From assembly GCA_964431545.1 (NCBI GenBank), contig CAYSLC010000098.1, forward strand, positions 1 to 19,516: a DNA stretch of 19,516 nt. The letters run 5' to 3'. Below, piece after piece: positions 1-7,374 of this stretch (its first letter is position 1; each line of letters opens with the position of its first letter). A model generated the notes under the pieces. The model was given only the letters and a program-made list of their open reading frames with translations, ran no database searches and had not been told where the DNA came from. Origin of the DNA: CAYSLC01 sp964431545 (GTDB lineage: Bacteria > Desulfobacterota > Desulfobacteria > Desulfobacterales > JAABSP01). Both the position numbers and the translations under genes were made by a program.

Positions 1-589
1 TGAGCTGCTCGATGACGGTGGTGCCGTTCTGGTTGGCGGCGCAGAAGATGTAGAGGCTCCGTCTCTGGTACTCCTCCACGATCATCTTGGCGATCTCCGG
101 ATCCGGGGCCGAACCCACGATGGCGGCGAAGCCGGGGGCGGAGCCGTCCACGAACTCGACGCCTCTTTTCCGGAACACGGTGTCGTCGGCGGCGCCCAGC
201 CAGATCTTGCCGGATTCCAGATCGGGCTCTTCGGAATGGAGATAGAAATCGGGATCCTCCAGGTACCGGAGGGCCTCCTCGATCTCGAAGGCGAACAGGG
301 CGGCCATGCCGGCGTCCAGCAGGGGTCCGAGGTAGGGCAGGTGGTGGGCGCCCTTCACATGGGGGGGCAACAGCTTCCGGGCGAAATCGAGGGGCTGTTT
401 CATGTCCTCGAGGGTCTCCACCTTGATCCCCAGCAGGGAGTAGATCACCGGCAGATAGTAGGCCGTGTTGGGGAAGCCGACCTTGGTGGACGCATCATGG
501 GTCTGGAGGGCTCTCTTGTACTTGCCTTCCACCTTGGAGACGATATTGTAACCGCCTTGAATAGCGGCGAATGCAACCAGTCTAGACAT
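1..589 (-). CDS. acsB: Acetyl-CoA synthase catalytic subunit, N-terminal part (runs off window)
   Basis: This is the first 196 codons of the CO-methylating acetyl-CoA synthase (AcsB, also called CdhC). The enzyme condenses CO from CO dehydrogenase, a methyl group from the corrinoid iron-sulfur protein and CoA into acetyl-CoA, in the cytoplasm. The visible part begins MSRLVAFAAIQGGYNIVSKV and corresponds to the N-terminal domain, which in this family contacts CO dehydrogenase and lines the CO channel. The A-cluster cysteines lie further downstream, outside the window. The ATG at 589 follows a strong GGAGGA ribosome site. The gene lies 75 nt after cooS and is very probably co-transcribed with it. 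The call rests on my recognising the N-terminal sequence and on the operon context. The gene is cut by the window edge and shows no sign of being broken. Confidence 0.93.
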   Translation of the reverse strand, partial: MSRLVAFAAIQGGYNIVSKVEGKYKRALQTHDASTKVGFPNTAYYLPVIYSLLGIKVETLEDMKQPLDFARKLLPPHVKGAHHLPYLGPLLDAGMAALFAFEIEEALRYLEDPDFYLHSEEPDLESGKIWLGAADDTVFRKRGVEFVDGSAPGFAAIVGSAPDPEIAKMIVEEYQRRSLYIFCAANQNGTTVIEQL

Positions 590-664
590 TTAAATTCCTC
601 CTTCGTTGAGGATTTGGCATACCTCTGTTGAAAAACGTTCTCTTTTGTACCGCCGAGCCCGGAA

Positions 665-2695
665 CTAGGCCGATTCCAGCTTCATCCGGTCGGCCATGTC
701 CATGAGGACGCGCTCCCGGGCCTTGTCGATGCCCAGGGCCTTGCGCTTCTCGTCGATGTGGGCGATCATCGCCTGGGCGTGCTCGATGGGATCGAGCACC
801 AGGTCCCATTTGCCGCCGTAGATCTTCTCCAGCTCGTTGAAGAGGTAGTCCTGGAAGACCGGGGCTCCCTCCACGGGCAGGCCGACGCCGAAGACGGTGT
901 AGACGCCGGAGGTCACAAAGTAGTGGCCGATGGAGATGGCCTTTTCACTCATCCACTCGGGGGCGGAGCCGGCCGCGGGAAGGTCGCTGATGTCCTTGCC
1001 CAGCCCGCCGGCCTTGACCACCTCGGTGGCCGCCAGGAGAATCCGGCTGTTGTCGACGCAGGAGCCCAGATGGAGGACCGGCGGGATGCCCACGGTCTCG
1101 CAGACCTCGGCCAGGCCGGGACCGCAGTAGACGCCGGCGGTCTCGGGGGTCAAAAGGCCCTCCATGGCGCAGGCGATGCCGTTGCACCCGGTGGTCAGGA
1201 CGATCACGTCGTTCTTGATCAGCTCCTTGACCACGGCGATATGGGCCTCGTTGTGGCGGGTCCGGGCGTTGTTGCAGCCCACCACGCCGCCGATGCCCCG
1301 GATCCGGCCGTTGATGATGTTGTCGTTCAGGGTGAAGTAGTTGCCCCGGAAGGTGCCGCCGAGATGGTACTGGATCGATTCCACGCCGAACCCGGCGATC
1401 TGGGTCGCCTTCTGGCGGGGGATCATCACCTCGGAGCCCCGGTTCTGGAAGTTGTCGATGGCCATCTTGACGATCCGCTTGGCGTCATCCATGGCGTGGT
1501 GCTCGTCGAACTCGATGTGCTCGACGTTGTTCTGCTCCATCCGGGCGATGGGGTGGGTGGTGATCAGCTTGGTGTGGAAGCACTTGGCCACGTTGGCCAG
1601 GTTCTGGAAGATACACTGGATGTCCACCACCATGGCGTCGCAGGCGCCGGTGATGATGGCCAGCTCCTGCTGCAGGAAGGTGCCGGCCGGCGGCACGCCG
1701 TGGCGCTGGAGGATCTCGTTGGCGGTGCAGCAGATGCCGCCCAGCTGGATGCCCTTGGCGCCCTTGGTCTTGGCGTAGTCGAGCATCTCCTTGGAGGCGG
1801 CGGCCGCCACGATCATCTCGGAGAGGACCGGCTCATGGCCGTGGACGATGATGTTGACGTGGTCCTCCTTCATGATGCCGAGGTTCGCCTCGGACTGGAC
1901 CGGATAGGGGGTCCCGAACAGCACGTCCTGGAGGTCGGTGGCCAGCATGGAGCCGCCCCAGCCGTCGGCGATGGCCGCTCGGGTCCCCTGTTTGATGAGG
2001 TTCTTGTAGTCCTGATCCACGCCCATGTGGGTCCGGTGCATGATCTCCACGATCTCCCGGTCGATGTTCCGGGGCCGCACGCCGTTTTTCTTCCATTTTT
2101 CGTAGAGGGGTTCCGGTGCCCGCTTCAGATAGTGAAGCTCGCCGCCGGCCTTGCCCCATTCATTCATCGCCTTTTCGGCCACTTCCAGAACGATCTCGTC
2201 GAAATCCCGATCCTTGGTCTCGCCGTCCACCTCCACGGTGGTCTCCACGCCCAGGTGGGGGGCGATGGCCAGAAGCTTCTGGGGATCTTTGATCTTGTAA
2301 TCCTCGGTCTCCTTCCGGGCCACGGACAGGAAGACCTCCGCCACGCTTCTGCCGTGGTCGGAGTGGGCCGCGGCCCCGCCGGCGATCATCCGGATGAAGT
2401 TTCTGGCGGCGATGGTGTTGGGGGTGGCGCCGCACAGCCCCTTGCGGGTGTCCTCGCCCTCGATGCCGCCCTTGGGCAGCGGCAGGCGGCAGGGGCCCAT
2501 CGCGCAGTTCTTGCAGCAGATGCCCTGCAGACCGATGTTGCACTGCTTCATGGTGACGGCCCGGTCCCAGACGGTGTCGATCTTCAGTTCCTGGGCCCGT
2601 CTCAGCATCTGTTGGGTCGCCGGATCGATGGAGGCGGCGATGGGATCGGCTACTTTCGCTTCCTTCTCAGCCTTTGCTTTTTTGACTTCAGCCAT
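665..2695 (-). CDS. cooS: Anaerobic Ni-Fe carbon monoxide dehydrogenase catalytic subunit
   Basis: The 676-aa protein is CooS/AcsA, which interconverts CO2 and CO and feeds CO to AcsB. The D- and B-cluster cysteines are C52, C60, C61, C64 and C69, followed by C88. Candidate C-cluster ligands are all present: the His of VHGHEP, the Cys of QLGGICC, and cysteines in TGACDAMVVDIQC, GVVGCNN, TTGCNGIAC and HLGSCVDNSR. Length is close to the usual 630-680 aa for the family. The first 20 residues are Lys/Ala-rich and are probably a disordered extension. The ATG at 2695 has a GGGGAGGAA ribosome site about 8 nt upstream. It sits between cdhD (70 nt upstream) and acsB (75 nt downstream), so it belongs to a CODH/ACS complex and is unlikely to be a stand-alone respiratory CODH. 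Confidence 0.96.
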   Translation of the reverse strand: MAEVKKAKAEKEAKVADPIAASIDPATQQMLRRAQELKIDTVWDRAVTMKQCNIGLQGICCKNCAMGPCRLPLPKGGIEGEDTRKGLCGATPNTIAARNFIRMIAGGAAAHSDHGRSVAEVFLSVARKETEDYKIKDPQKLLAIAPHLGVETTVEVDGETKDRDFDEIVLEVAEKAMNEWGKAGGELHYLKRAPEPLYEKWKKNGVRPRNIDREIVEIMHRTHMGVDQDYKNLIKQGTRAAIADGWGGSMLATDLQDVLFGTPYPVQSEANLGIMKEDHVNIIVHGHEPVLSEMIVAAAASKEMLDYAKTKGAKGIQLGGICCTANEILQRHGVPPAGTFLQQELAIITGACDAMVVDIQCIFQNLANVAKCFHTKLITTHPIARMEQNNVEHIEFDEHHAMDDAKRIVKMAIDNFQNRGSEVMIPRQKATQIAGFGVESIQYHLGGTFRGNYFTLNDNIINGRIRGIGGVVGCNNARTRHNEAHIAVVKELIKNDVIVLTTGCNGIACAMEGLLTPETAGVYCGPGLAEVCETVGIPPVLHLGSCVDNSRILLAATEVVKAGGLGKDISDLPAAGSAPEWMSEKAISIGHYFVTSGVYTVFGVGLPVEGAPVFQDYLFNELEKIYGGKWDLVLDPIEHAQAMIAHIDEKRKALGIDKARERVLMDMADRMKLESA

Positions 2696-2765
2696 TAGAG
2701 GTTCCTCCCCTTGATTGTAAAAAACATATAATGCCGTTGATGAAATATTCGGTTAAAAAGCCGGG

Positions 2766-4343
2766 CTAGGCGACGCGCCGGTGGATCCGGTCGAGCCGCT
2801 CGAGAATCTTGTCGAGATCCGATTTCTGCTCGGCCGCGGCGGTCTTGGAGACCTCTTCACCGGCCTCGGTCTTCCGTTCGGCGGCCCGCTTCTCCCGCTC
2901 GGCGGCCCGCTTCCTCCGGATCTCCTCCTCCTCGGCCTCGCGCTTGGCGGCGGCGGCCCGCTCCTTCTCGTCGGCCTCCGCCTTGGCCTTGGCCTCGGCA
3001 TCCGCCTTGGCTTTCTCCTCGGCCTCCTTCTTCGCCTTGGCCTCGGCCTCGGCCTTCTCCTTGGCTTCGGCGTCCGCCTTGGCCTTGGCTTCGGCCTCGG
3101 CCTTGATCTGAGACTCCGCCTTGGCCTGGGCCTGGTCCTCGGCCTCCTTGGCATCGGCCACCTTGGCCTTCTCCTTCACCTCCTCCACGGAGGCCTTCGG
3201 CGCCGGTGCGGGCTTCTCTTCTTTCTTGGGCGCGGCCGCGGCCGGTTTGGCCTCCTCCTTGGGCGGCGCGGCCTTCTTGGCCGGCGCGGGTTTGGCCTTC
3301 TCCTCCTCGATGGTCAGATCCGGCTCGGGGGCGGCGGAGGCCAGGTCGAGGTCCACGTCGTCGAGCTTCTTTGCGGCCGGGGCGATGCCCTGGGCCGATC
3401 CGCCGTCGGTGAGCAATGCGATGTAGGCCTTCACCAGCCGGACCGCCTCGGGATGGCGCAGGATCAGGATATCGGAGCCGGCCATCAGATAGGTGACCGC
3501 GCCCACCGCCTCCATCATGATGCCCCGTTTTTCCGGATCGCCGAGGATGGGCTCCTCGGTGCCCATCTTGGCCTCCTTGCACTTCCAGACCTCGTTGCCC
3601 AGGTTGTTGATGAGCGGCAGCTGCAGCTTATCGTCCCCCTGGGACATGGCGGCCATGCGGATCCGCTCCATGACCGAGTAGGAGTACTCCATGCCGTAGC
3701 CCAGGCCGCCCGTGGTGGGATCGATGATGATCTTGTCCATGGGAACGCCCAGGTTTTCCAGCAGGATGTTGACCTGCTTGGCCAGGTTGACGTCGATGGG
3801 AGACGAGGAGATGAGGGTCTGGCCGTACCCCATGGCCGCCGCGCCGATGCCCTTGTGGTTCTTGTCCTCCACGGGGCCGAGGACGAGGTTCTCCCCCTGG
3901 CACTCCTCGGCGATCTTCTTCAGGACCTCCTCGTCCTTCTGGACATTGGCGGTGCCCCAGACGATCAGGGGAACCTTGACGGCGTCCAGCACCTTCTTGA
4001 CCGCCCCGGCGGCGTCGTCGGCGCCGGCGTTCTTGCCGTTGGGGTCGGTGCTCTTGAGCTGGAGCACGATCATGTCGGCCCCGTATTCCTCCACGCATTT
4101 CTTGGCCCAGGCCGCCGGGTCGGAGACGACGTCCTTGAAGGGGGCCAGCGCGGATTCCGGCCAGTCCTCCGGCGTCATGTCCCAGATCTCCATGGCGACT
4201 TTGGGCTTATTGGGCATCTCCCCCTCGAACGCATAGAACGGATAACTGGTCTCCCCTCCGACGGTCAGGGCCTTGTCCCCTTTTCCAAGGGTGATCTCCT
4301 TGATCCCGCCGGCATACGACTCTTTAAAAATGTCTAAGCCCAA
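2766..4343 (-). CDS. acsD: Corrinoid iron-sulfur protein small subunit (CdhD/AcsD) with long Ala/Lys/Glu-rich C-terminal tail
   Basis: Residues 1 to about 315 of 525 match the acetyl-CoA decarbonylase/synthase delta subunit. This TIM-barrel protein, with the large subunit AcsC, carries the cobamide that passes methyl groups to AcsB. Recognisable stretches include GLDIFKESYAGGIKEI, the segment around IIIDPTTGGLGYGMEY, and AGSDILILRHPEAV. The usual family length is about 310-320 aa. The remaining part is unusual: a Pro/Ala/Lys linker (about 340-385), a strongly charged AKAEAEAK-type region predicted to be one long helix (about 386-497), and a short amphipathic end DLDKILERLDRIHRRVA. The start is TTG at 4343, chosen because AGGAGG lies 7 nt upstream. 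An ATG touching that ribosome site is out of frame. Its AcsC partner is not in the window. The core call is secure; the role of the tail is unknown. Confidence 0.92.
   Translation of the reverse strand: MGLDIFKESYAGGIKEITLGKGDKALTVGGETSYPFYAFEGEMPNKPKVAMEIWDMTPEDWPESALAPFKDVVSDPAAWAKKCVEEYGADMIVLQLKSTDPNGKNAGADDAAGAVKKVLDAVKVPLIVWGTANVQKDEEVLKKIAEECQGENLVLGPVEDKNHKGIGAAAMGYGQTLISSSPIDVNLAKQVNILLENLGVPMDKIIIDPTTGGLGYGMEYSYSVMERIRMAAMSQGDDKLQLPLINNLGNEVWKCKEAKMGTEEPILGDPEKRGIMMEAVGAVTYLMAGSDILILRHPEAVRLVKAYIALLTDGGSAQGIAPAAKKLDDVDLDLASAAPEPDLTIEEEKAKPAPAKKAAPPKEEAKPAAAAPKKEEKPAPAPKASVEEVKEKAKVADAKEAEDQAQAKAESQIKAEAEAKAKADAEAKEKAEAEAKAKKEAEEKAKADAEAKAKAEADEKERAAAAKREAEEEEIRRKRAAEREKRAAERKTEAGEEVSKTAAAEQKSDLDKILERLDRIHRRVA
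2769..3326 (-). repeat. Low-complexity coding region for the A/K/E-rich tail of acsD
   Basis: On the plus strand this stretch is a degenerate repeat of units such as ggccttggcctcggc, most regular from about 2980 to 3140. It encodes the Ala/Lys/Glu repeats of the acsD tail. Codons vary between units (GCC, AAG and AAA, GAG and GAA), so the repetition is at the protein level and is not a recent exact DNA tandem expansion. No frameshift interrupts it: the frame remains open through to the TAG at 2766. Confidence 0.8.
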
Positions 4344-4356
4344 TGTACATCCTCCT
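4341..4356 (-). promoter_or_regulatory. Ribosome site that selects a TTG start for acsD
   Basis: Read on the minus strand the sequence is AAGGAGGATGTACATTG. The ATG directly abuts the GGAGG and is out of frame with the CdhD protein. TTG lies 7 nt after GGAGG, a normal spacing, and opens the correct frame (GLDIFKE). The TTG is therefore the likely initiation codon. Confidence 0.75.
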
Positions 4357-4520
4357 TCTGAAAGGTGAGTTTAACGATTGAGGTGTGTCCCGGTCCAACT
4401 CTCTTTAGCCGAAAAAGCGATAAATCCGAAGCTCTTCCGTGGATCATCCCTCCTTTCTGTACCCTTATGAAGATGCTATGAATTCATCTACACTCCGTAG
4501 ATCTATCCGTTTTCCGGTTT

Positions 4521-4538
4521 TGGGATATATCGATCCCA
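4521..4538. promoter_or_regulatory. Inverted repeat in the acsD leader (candidate operator)
   Basis: The sequence TGGGAT-N6-ATCCCA forms a 6-bp inverted repeat about 15-30 nt downstream of the predicted transcription start of the acsD operon. That position would suit a repressor site or an early RNA hairpin. No T-tract follows, so a terminator is unlikely. This is a pattern observation only. Confidence 0.3.
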
Positions 4539-4558
4539 TTATTTTCCAAAGGGTTTTG

Positions 4559-4585
4559 ATTATATTGAGAAGATCGGTTTGTCAA
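4559..4585 (-). promoter_or_regulatory. Candidate sigma-70 promoter for acsD-cooS-acsB
   Basis: On the minus strand, consensus TTGACA (4585-4580) and TATAAT (4564-4559) are separated by 15 nt, shorter than the usual 16-18. Transcription would begin near 4552 and leave a leader of about 205 nt before the TTG at 4343. The rest of the 4344-4617 gap is AT-rich relative to its surroundings and contains no reading frame I would call. Confidence 0.55.
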
Positions 4586-4617
4586 TAGTTGAATCGAAGA
4601 TAGTTTGTAAATCTCAT

Positions 4618-6567
4618 TCATCCCTCTTGGGACCGCCGCGCCTCAAAGCGCGCCTTGAGCCTGGGGAACTGATCCAGGTCCGTGTGGGGAAGAAAAAGAG
4701 CCGCCACGTAATGGTCCATGTAGCTCTGGGTCTCGGAGAGTTCGAAGTTGGTCATCTTCCGGGTCACCTCCGCCACGTCGCGACGAATCCGGTTGGTGAG
4801 GGAACTCATCTTGGCCCCCATGAGGGACCCGTTGCCGACGAAAGTCACCTTCTCCGGGTCGGTCTCCGGCAGAAGGCCGATGGCCATGGCCTTCTCCAGG
4901 TCCACGTAGCTGCCGAACCCCCCGGCCAGGATGATCTGCTCCACGTCGCCGATGTGCATCCCCACCTCTTCCAGCAGGGTCTGGCACCCGCTGTAGATGG
5001 CCCCCTTGGCCCGGATCAGGTTGTCGATGTCCGCCTCGGTGATCACCACATCCCGATCGATCTGGGTGTTCTCCTTCCAGGCCAGGACGTACTCGTAGAT
5101 CCCCTCGCTCTCCCGGATCCGGTCGGTGGAAAGCTCCCGGTCGAACTTCCCCTGGCTGTCGATGATCCCCATCTCGAACAGCACCGCCACGATGGTGATG
5201 AGGCCGGAGCCGCAGATCCCCTTGGGCCGCACATTGCCGATGGTGATGTTCATGGGTTCCAGGGTCGCCGGGTCGATGGAGAAGTCCTCGATGGCCCCCT
5301 TGGACGCCCGCATGCCGAAGGTGATGCCGCCCCCTTCGAAGGCGGGCCCGGCGGAGCAGGCCGCGCAGGCCAGCCACTCCCGGTTGCCGATCACCACCTC
5401 GGCGTTGGTGCCGATGTCGAGGTAGAGGGTCAGCTTCTCGGTCCGGTACATGCCGGAGCCCATCACCCCGGCCACGATATCCCCGCCCACGTAGCTGGAG
5501 ATGGACGGATAGACGAGGGCGGTGACGTGGTCGCTCAGCTCAATGCCCAAGGCCGTCGCGCCGATGGGGGGGTAGATGGTTGAGGCCGGCACGTAGGGGG
5601 ACCGCCGGATGTATTTCGGATTGATCTTGAGGAAGAGCTGGGTCATGGTGGTGTTGCCGGCCAGGGTGATGGTGGAGATCTCGTCGCAATCCACCGCCGA
5701 TTTTTTGACGATCTTCCGGATCACGGTGTTGATGGTCTCCACCACCACGTTGTGGAGCCGTTCCAGACCCTTGGGCTTCTCCGCGTACATGATCCGGGTG
5801 ATCACATCCTCGCCGTAGCTGATCTGGCCGTTGAACTCCCCGTGCTCCGCCAGCACCCGGCCGCCGACCAGGTCGAGGAGCTGTCCGTAGACGGTGGTGG
5901 TGCCGATGTCCACGGCCACGGCGTAGTTGTGGTCGGTGGTGTCGCCGGGCTCCACGTTGATGATATGGGATTTTCGCCCCTCGTGGACCGGACGGGCGAC
6001 GGTGGCCGTGATCCGGAAGCCCTCCTCCCGCAGGATGTCCGGCAGCCTCCGAAGGACGGGGAGCCGAACCACCAGGCGGTGTTCGTCGTAGTGGACCTTG
6101 AGGTAGCTGACCAGACGGGTGGCGTCGGCCAGATTGTCCTGGTTGGTGGGTTCGGGCAGCTCCAGGTACATCTTCTCCACCGGCGGAATGAAGAGCCCTT
6201 TCTCCTTGAGTTCCTCGAAGGCCACCTGCTCGATGGCGGCGGTCCGCCGGGGGGGAAGCTTAAAGGAGAGGGCGCTGGTGTCCACCTCCGATTCCACCGG
6301 GATCCGCACCGTCAGGTCGCCCGTGACCTTGGATCGGCAGGCCAGCCGGTACCCCTTCTCCTGGTCCGCCGGCGAGAGCTTCTCGGTGACGCCCCCCTCC
6401 ACCGTCCCCTCCTCGATGATCACCCGGCATTTGCCGCAGACGCCCTCGCCGCCGCAGGAGGCGTTCACGTGGACCCCGGCGTCCATGGCCGCCCGGATGA
6501 GGGGTTCGCCCTCCTCCACCTGGATGGTCCGGTTGTGGGGGTGAAAGGTGATGGTGTGCTGGGGCAT
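4618..6567 (-). CDS. acsV: Corrinoid iron-sulfur protein reductive activator (RACo/AcsV-type, 2Fe-2S plus ASKHA domain)
   Basis: The 649-aa protein uses ATP to drive an electron uphill and return inactive Co(II) corrinoid to Co(I), keeping the corrinoid iron-sulfur protein active. An N-terminal plant-type ferredoxin domain has C38, C44, C47 and C77 (C-x5-C-x2-C-x29-C). The C-terminal half is an ASKHA ATPase with phosphate-binding motifs AVAVDIGTTTV (about 216-226) and LYLDIGTNAEVVI (about 381-393), and the family motif SAGPAFEGGGI (about 405-415). The ATG at 6567 was chosen because it follows GGAAGGAGG and begins the ferredoxin domain. The frame stays open for 166 more codons upstream, but that part is antisense-like sequence overlapping the next gene. 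RamA-type methyltransferase activators are related, and the adjacent CODH/ACS genes favour AcsV. Confidence 0.9.
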   Translation of the reverse strand: MPQHTITFHPHNRTIQVEEGEPLIRAAMDAGVHVNASCGGEGVCGKCRVIIEEGTVEGGVTEKLSPADQEKGYRLACRSKVTGDLTVRIPVESEVDTSALSFKLPPRRTAAIEQVAFEELKEKGLFIPPVEKMYLELPEPTNQDNLADATRLVSYLKVHYDEHRLVVRLPVLRRLPDILREEGFRITATVARPVHEGRKSHIINVEPGDTTDHNYAVAVDIGTTTVYGQLLDLVGGRVLAEHGEFNGQISYGEDVITRIMYAEKPKGLERLHNVVVETINTVIRKIVKKSAVDCDEISTITLAGNTTMTQLFLKINPKYIRRSPYVPASTIYPPIGATALGIELSDHVTALVYPSISSYVGGDIVAGVMGSGMYRTEKLTLYLDIGTNAEVVIGNREWLACAACSAGPAFEGGGITFGMRASKGAIEDFSIDPATLEPMNITIGNVRPKGICGSGLITIVAVLFEMGIIDSQGKFDRELSTDRIRESEGIYEYVLAWKENTQIDRDVVITEADIDNLIRAKGAIYSGCQTLLEEVGMHIGDVEQIILAGGFGSYVDLEKAMAIGLLPETDPEKVTFVGNGSLMGAKMSSLTNRIRRDVAEVTRKMTNFELSETQSYMDHYVAALFLPHTDLDQFPRLKARFEARRSQEG

Positions 6568-6583
6568 GGCTCCTCCTTCCGCC

Positions 6584-6597
6584 GGCTCGGCCGAGCC
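6584..6597. promoter_or_regulatory. 14-bp perfect palindrome just upstream of acsV
   Basis: GGCTCGGCCGAGCC is a perfect palindrome ending 17 nt before the acsV ATG and adjoining its ribosome site. As RNA it could form a 5-bp stem with a GGCC loop. It could be an operator or a translational control hairpin, or be coincidental in GC-rich DNA. The 143-nt gap 6568-6710 also contains an AT-richer patch at about 6612-6650, which could house an internal promoter, but I see no convincing -35/-10 pair. Confidence 0.3.
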
Positions 6598-6710
6598 TTG
6601 GTGCTGGCCTCCGGTTATGAGATAATGTTCAAATAGTGAATAGCAGAACTGGAACGGGAAATCCAGAGGGGATCGAAAAAATCGCAGGGCGCCCGTGCTC
6701 CCCGGCGGGA

Positions 6711-7367
6711 TCACCCCTGCCCGGCCTCCGGGTCCTCCTTGCCCAGGAGCGCCTTCACCGGACAGATCTCGATGCAGGCCCGGCATTCGGCGCAGGCGGC
6801 CCCCGCCTCCGCCGGCGGTTCGTACCATCCCACGGCGGTCTCGATCCCCCGGCGGACGAAGGTGAGCGCGCCGGGGCCCCCGGCGCGCCGGCAGACCCGG
6901 ACGCACTTGGCGCAGAGGATGCACCGGTTGGGGTAGTAGACGAGGCAGGGATGGCCGTCCTCCCGGTCGACCGGTTTGAGGAGTTTGGGGAGTTCGTCCG
7001 ATTTGAGCTTCACCTTCAGGACCCGGGCCATCTCCTGGAGAGGGCACCGGCGGTTGGCGGGGCATTCCTTACATTCGATACGGTGGGTGGAGAGGAGCAG
7101 TTTCAGCCCGGTCCGCTGGAGTTCCCGGGCCGCCTCGCCGTCGGTGCGGACCCGCATGCCCTCCCGGACCCTTACCGTGCAGGCCGCGACGGGCTCGTCC
7201 CTCCCCTCGATCTCCACGTAACAGAGGCGGCAGGAGGCATGGGGAGACGCTTCGTCCGCCATGAAGCAGAGGTTCGGTACGTAGATGTCGTTGTCCAAAC
7301 AGACCTTCAGGAGGATCTCCCCCTCCGTTGTCGTGATCTCCCGGCCGTCCACCAGAATGTCGATCAT
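6711..7367 (-). CDS. HoxU/NuoG-N-terminal-like iron-sulfur subunit of an NADH-linked oxidoreductase
   Basis: The 218-aa electron-transfer protein matches the N-terminal module of NuoG, HoxU and the N-terminus of HydA-type hydrogenases. Clusters visible in order: a [2Fe-2S] site with C34, C46, C49 and C63; a His-ligated [4Fe-4S] site with H95, C99, C102 and C108; and two [4Fe-4S] sites at C149/C152/C155/C159 and C192/C195/C198/C202. No molybdopterin or H-cluster domain follows, so it is only an electron wire. The ATG at 7367 with GGGAG upstream was chosen, 7 nt after the stop of the NuoF-like gene. The open frame continues to 7574 but overlaps that gene. It should accept electrons from the NuoF-like flavoprotein and pass them to an unidentified partner. 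Confidence 0.87.
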   Translation of the reverse strand: MIDILVDGREITTTEGEILLKVCLDNDIYVPNLCFMADEASPHASCRLCYVEIEGRDEPVAACTVRVREGMRVRTDGEAARELQRTGLKLLLSTHRIECKECPANRRCPLQEMARVLKVKLKSDELPKLLKPVDREDGHPCLVYYPNRCILCAKCVRVCRRAGGPGALTFVRRGIETAVGWYEPPAEAGAACAECRACIEICPVKALLGKEDPEAGQG

Positions 7368-7374
7368 CGTCTCC

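Noticed and set aside
758..2698. 646-codon open frame on the plus strand opposite cooS
   Set aside because: It mirrors the cooS gene in antisense with Gly/Val/Asp/His-rich composition and no recognisable domain; the minus-strand gene is unequivocal.
2745..2775. Possible terminator after acsD (GCC...GGC followed by TTTTT on the minus strand)
   Set aside because: The stem is only 3 bp, too weak, and acsD, cooS and acsB are expected to be co-transcribed.
2781..4337. 518-codon Leu/Gly-rich open frame opposite acsD, hydrophobic enough to look like a membrane protein
   Set aside because: It is the antisense of the Ala/Lys/Glu repeat (Leu/Gly from complementary codons); no ribosome site and no domain.
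6568..7065. N-terminal extension of acsV by 166 residues
   Set aside because: The extension is Pro/Arg/Gly-rich, overlaps the HoxU-like gene in another frame, and a strong ribosome site precedes the ATG at 6567, where the ferredoxin domain begins.
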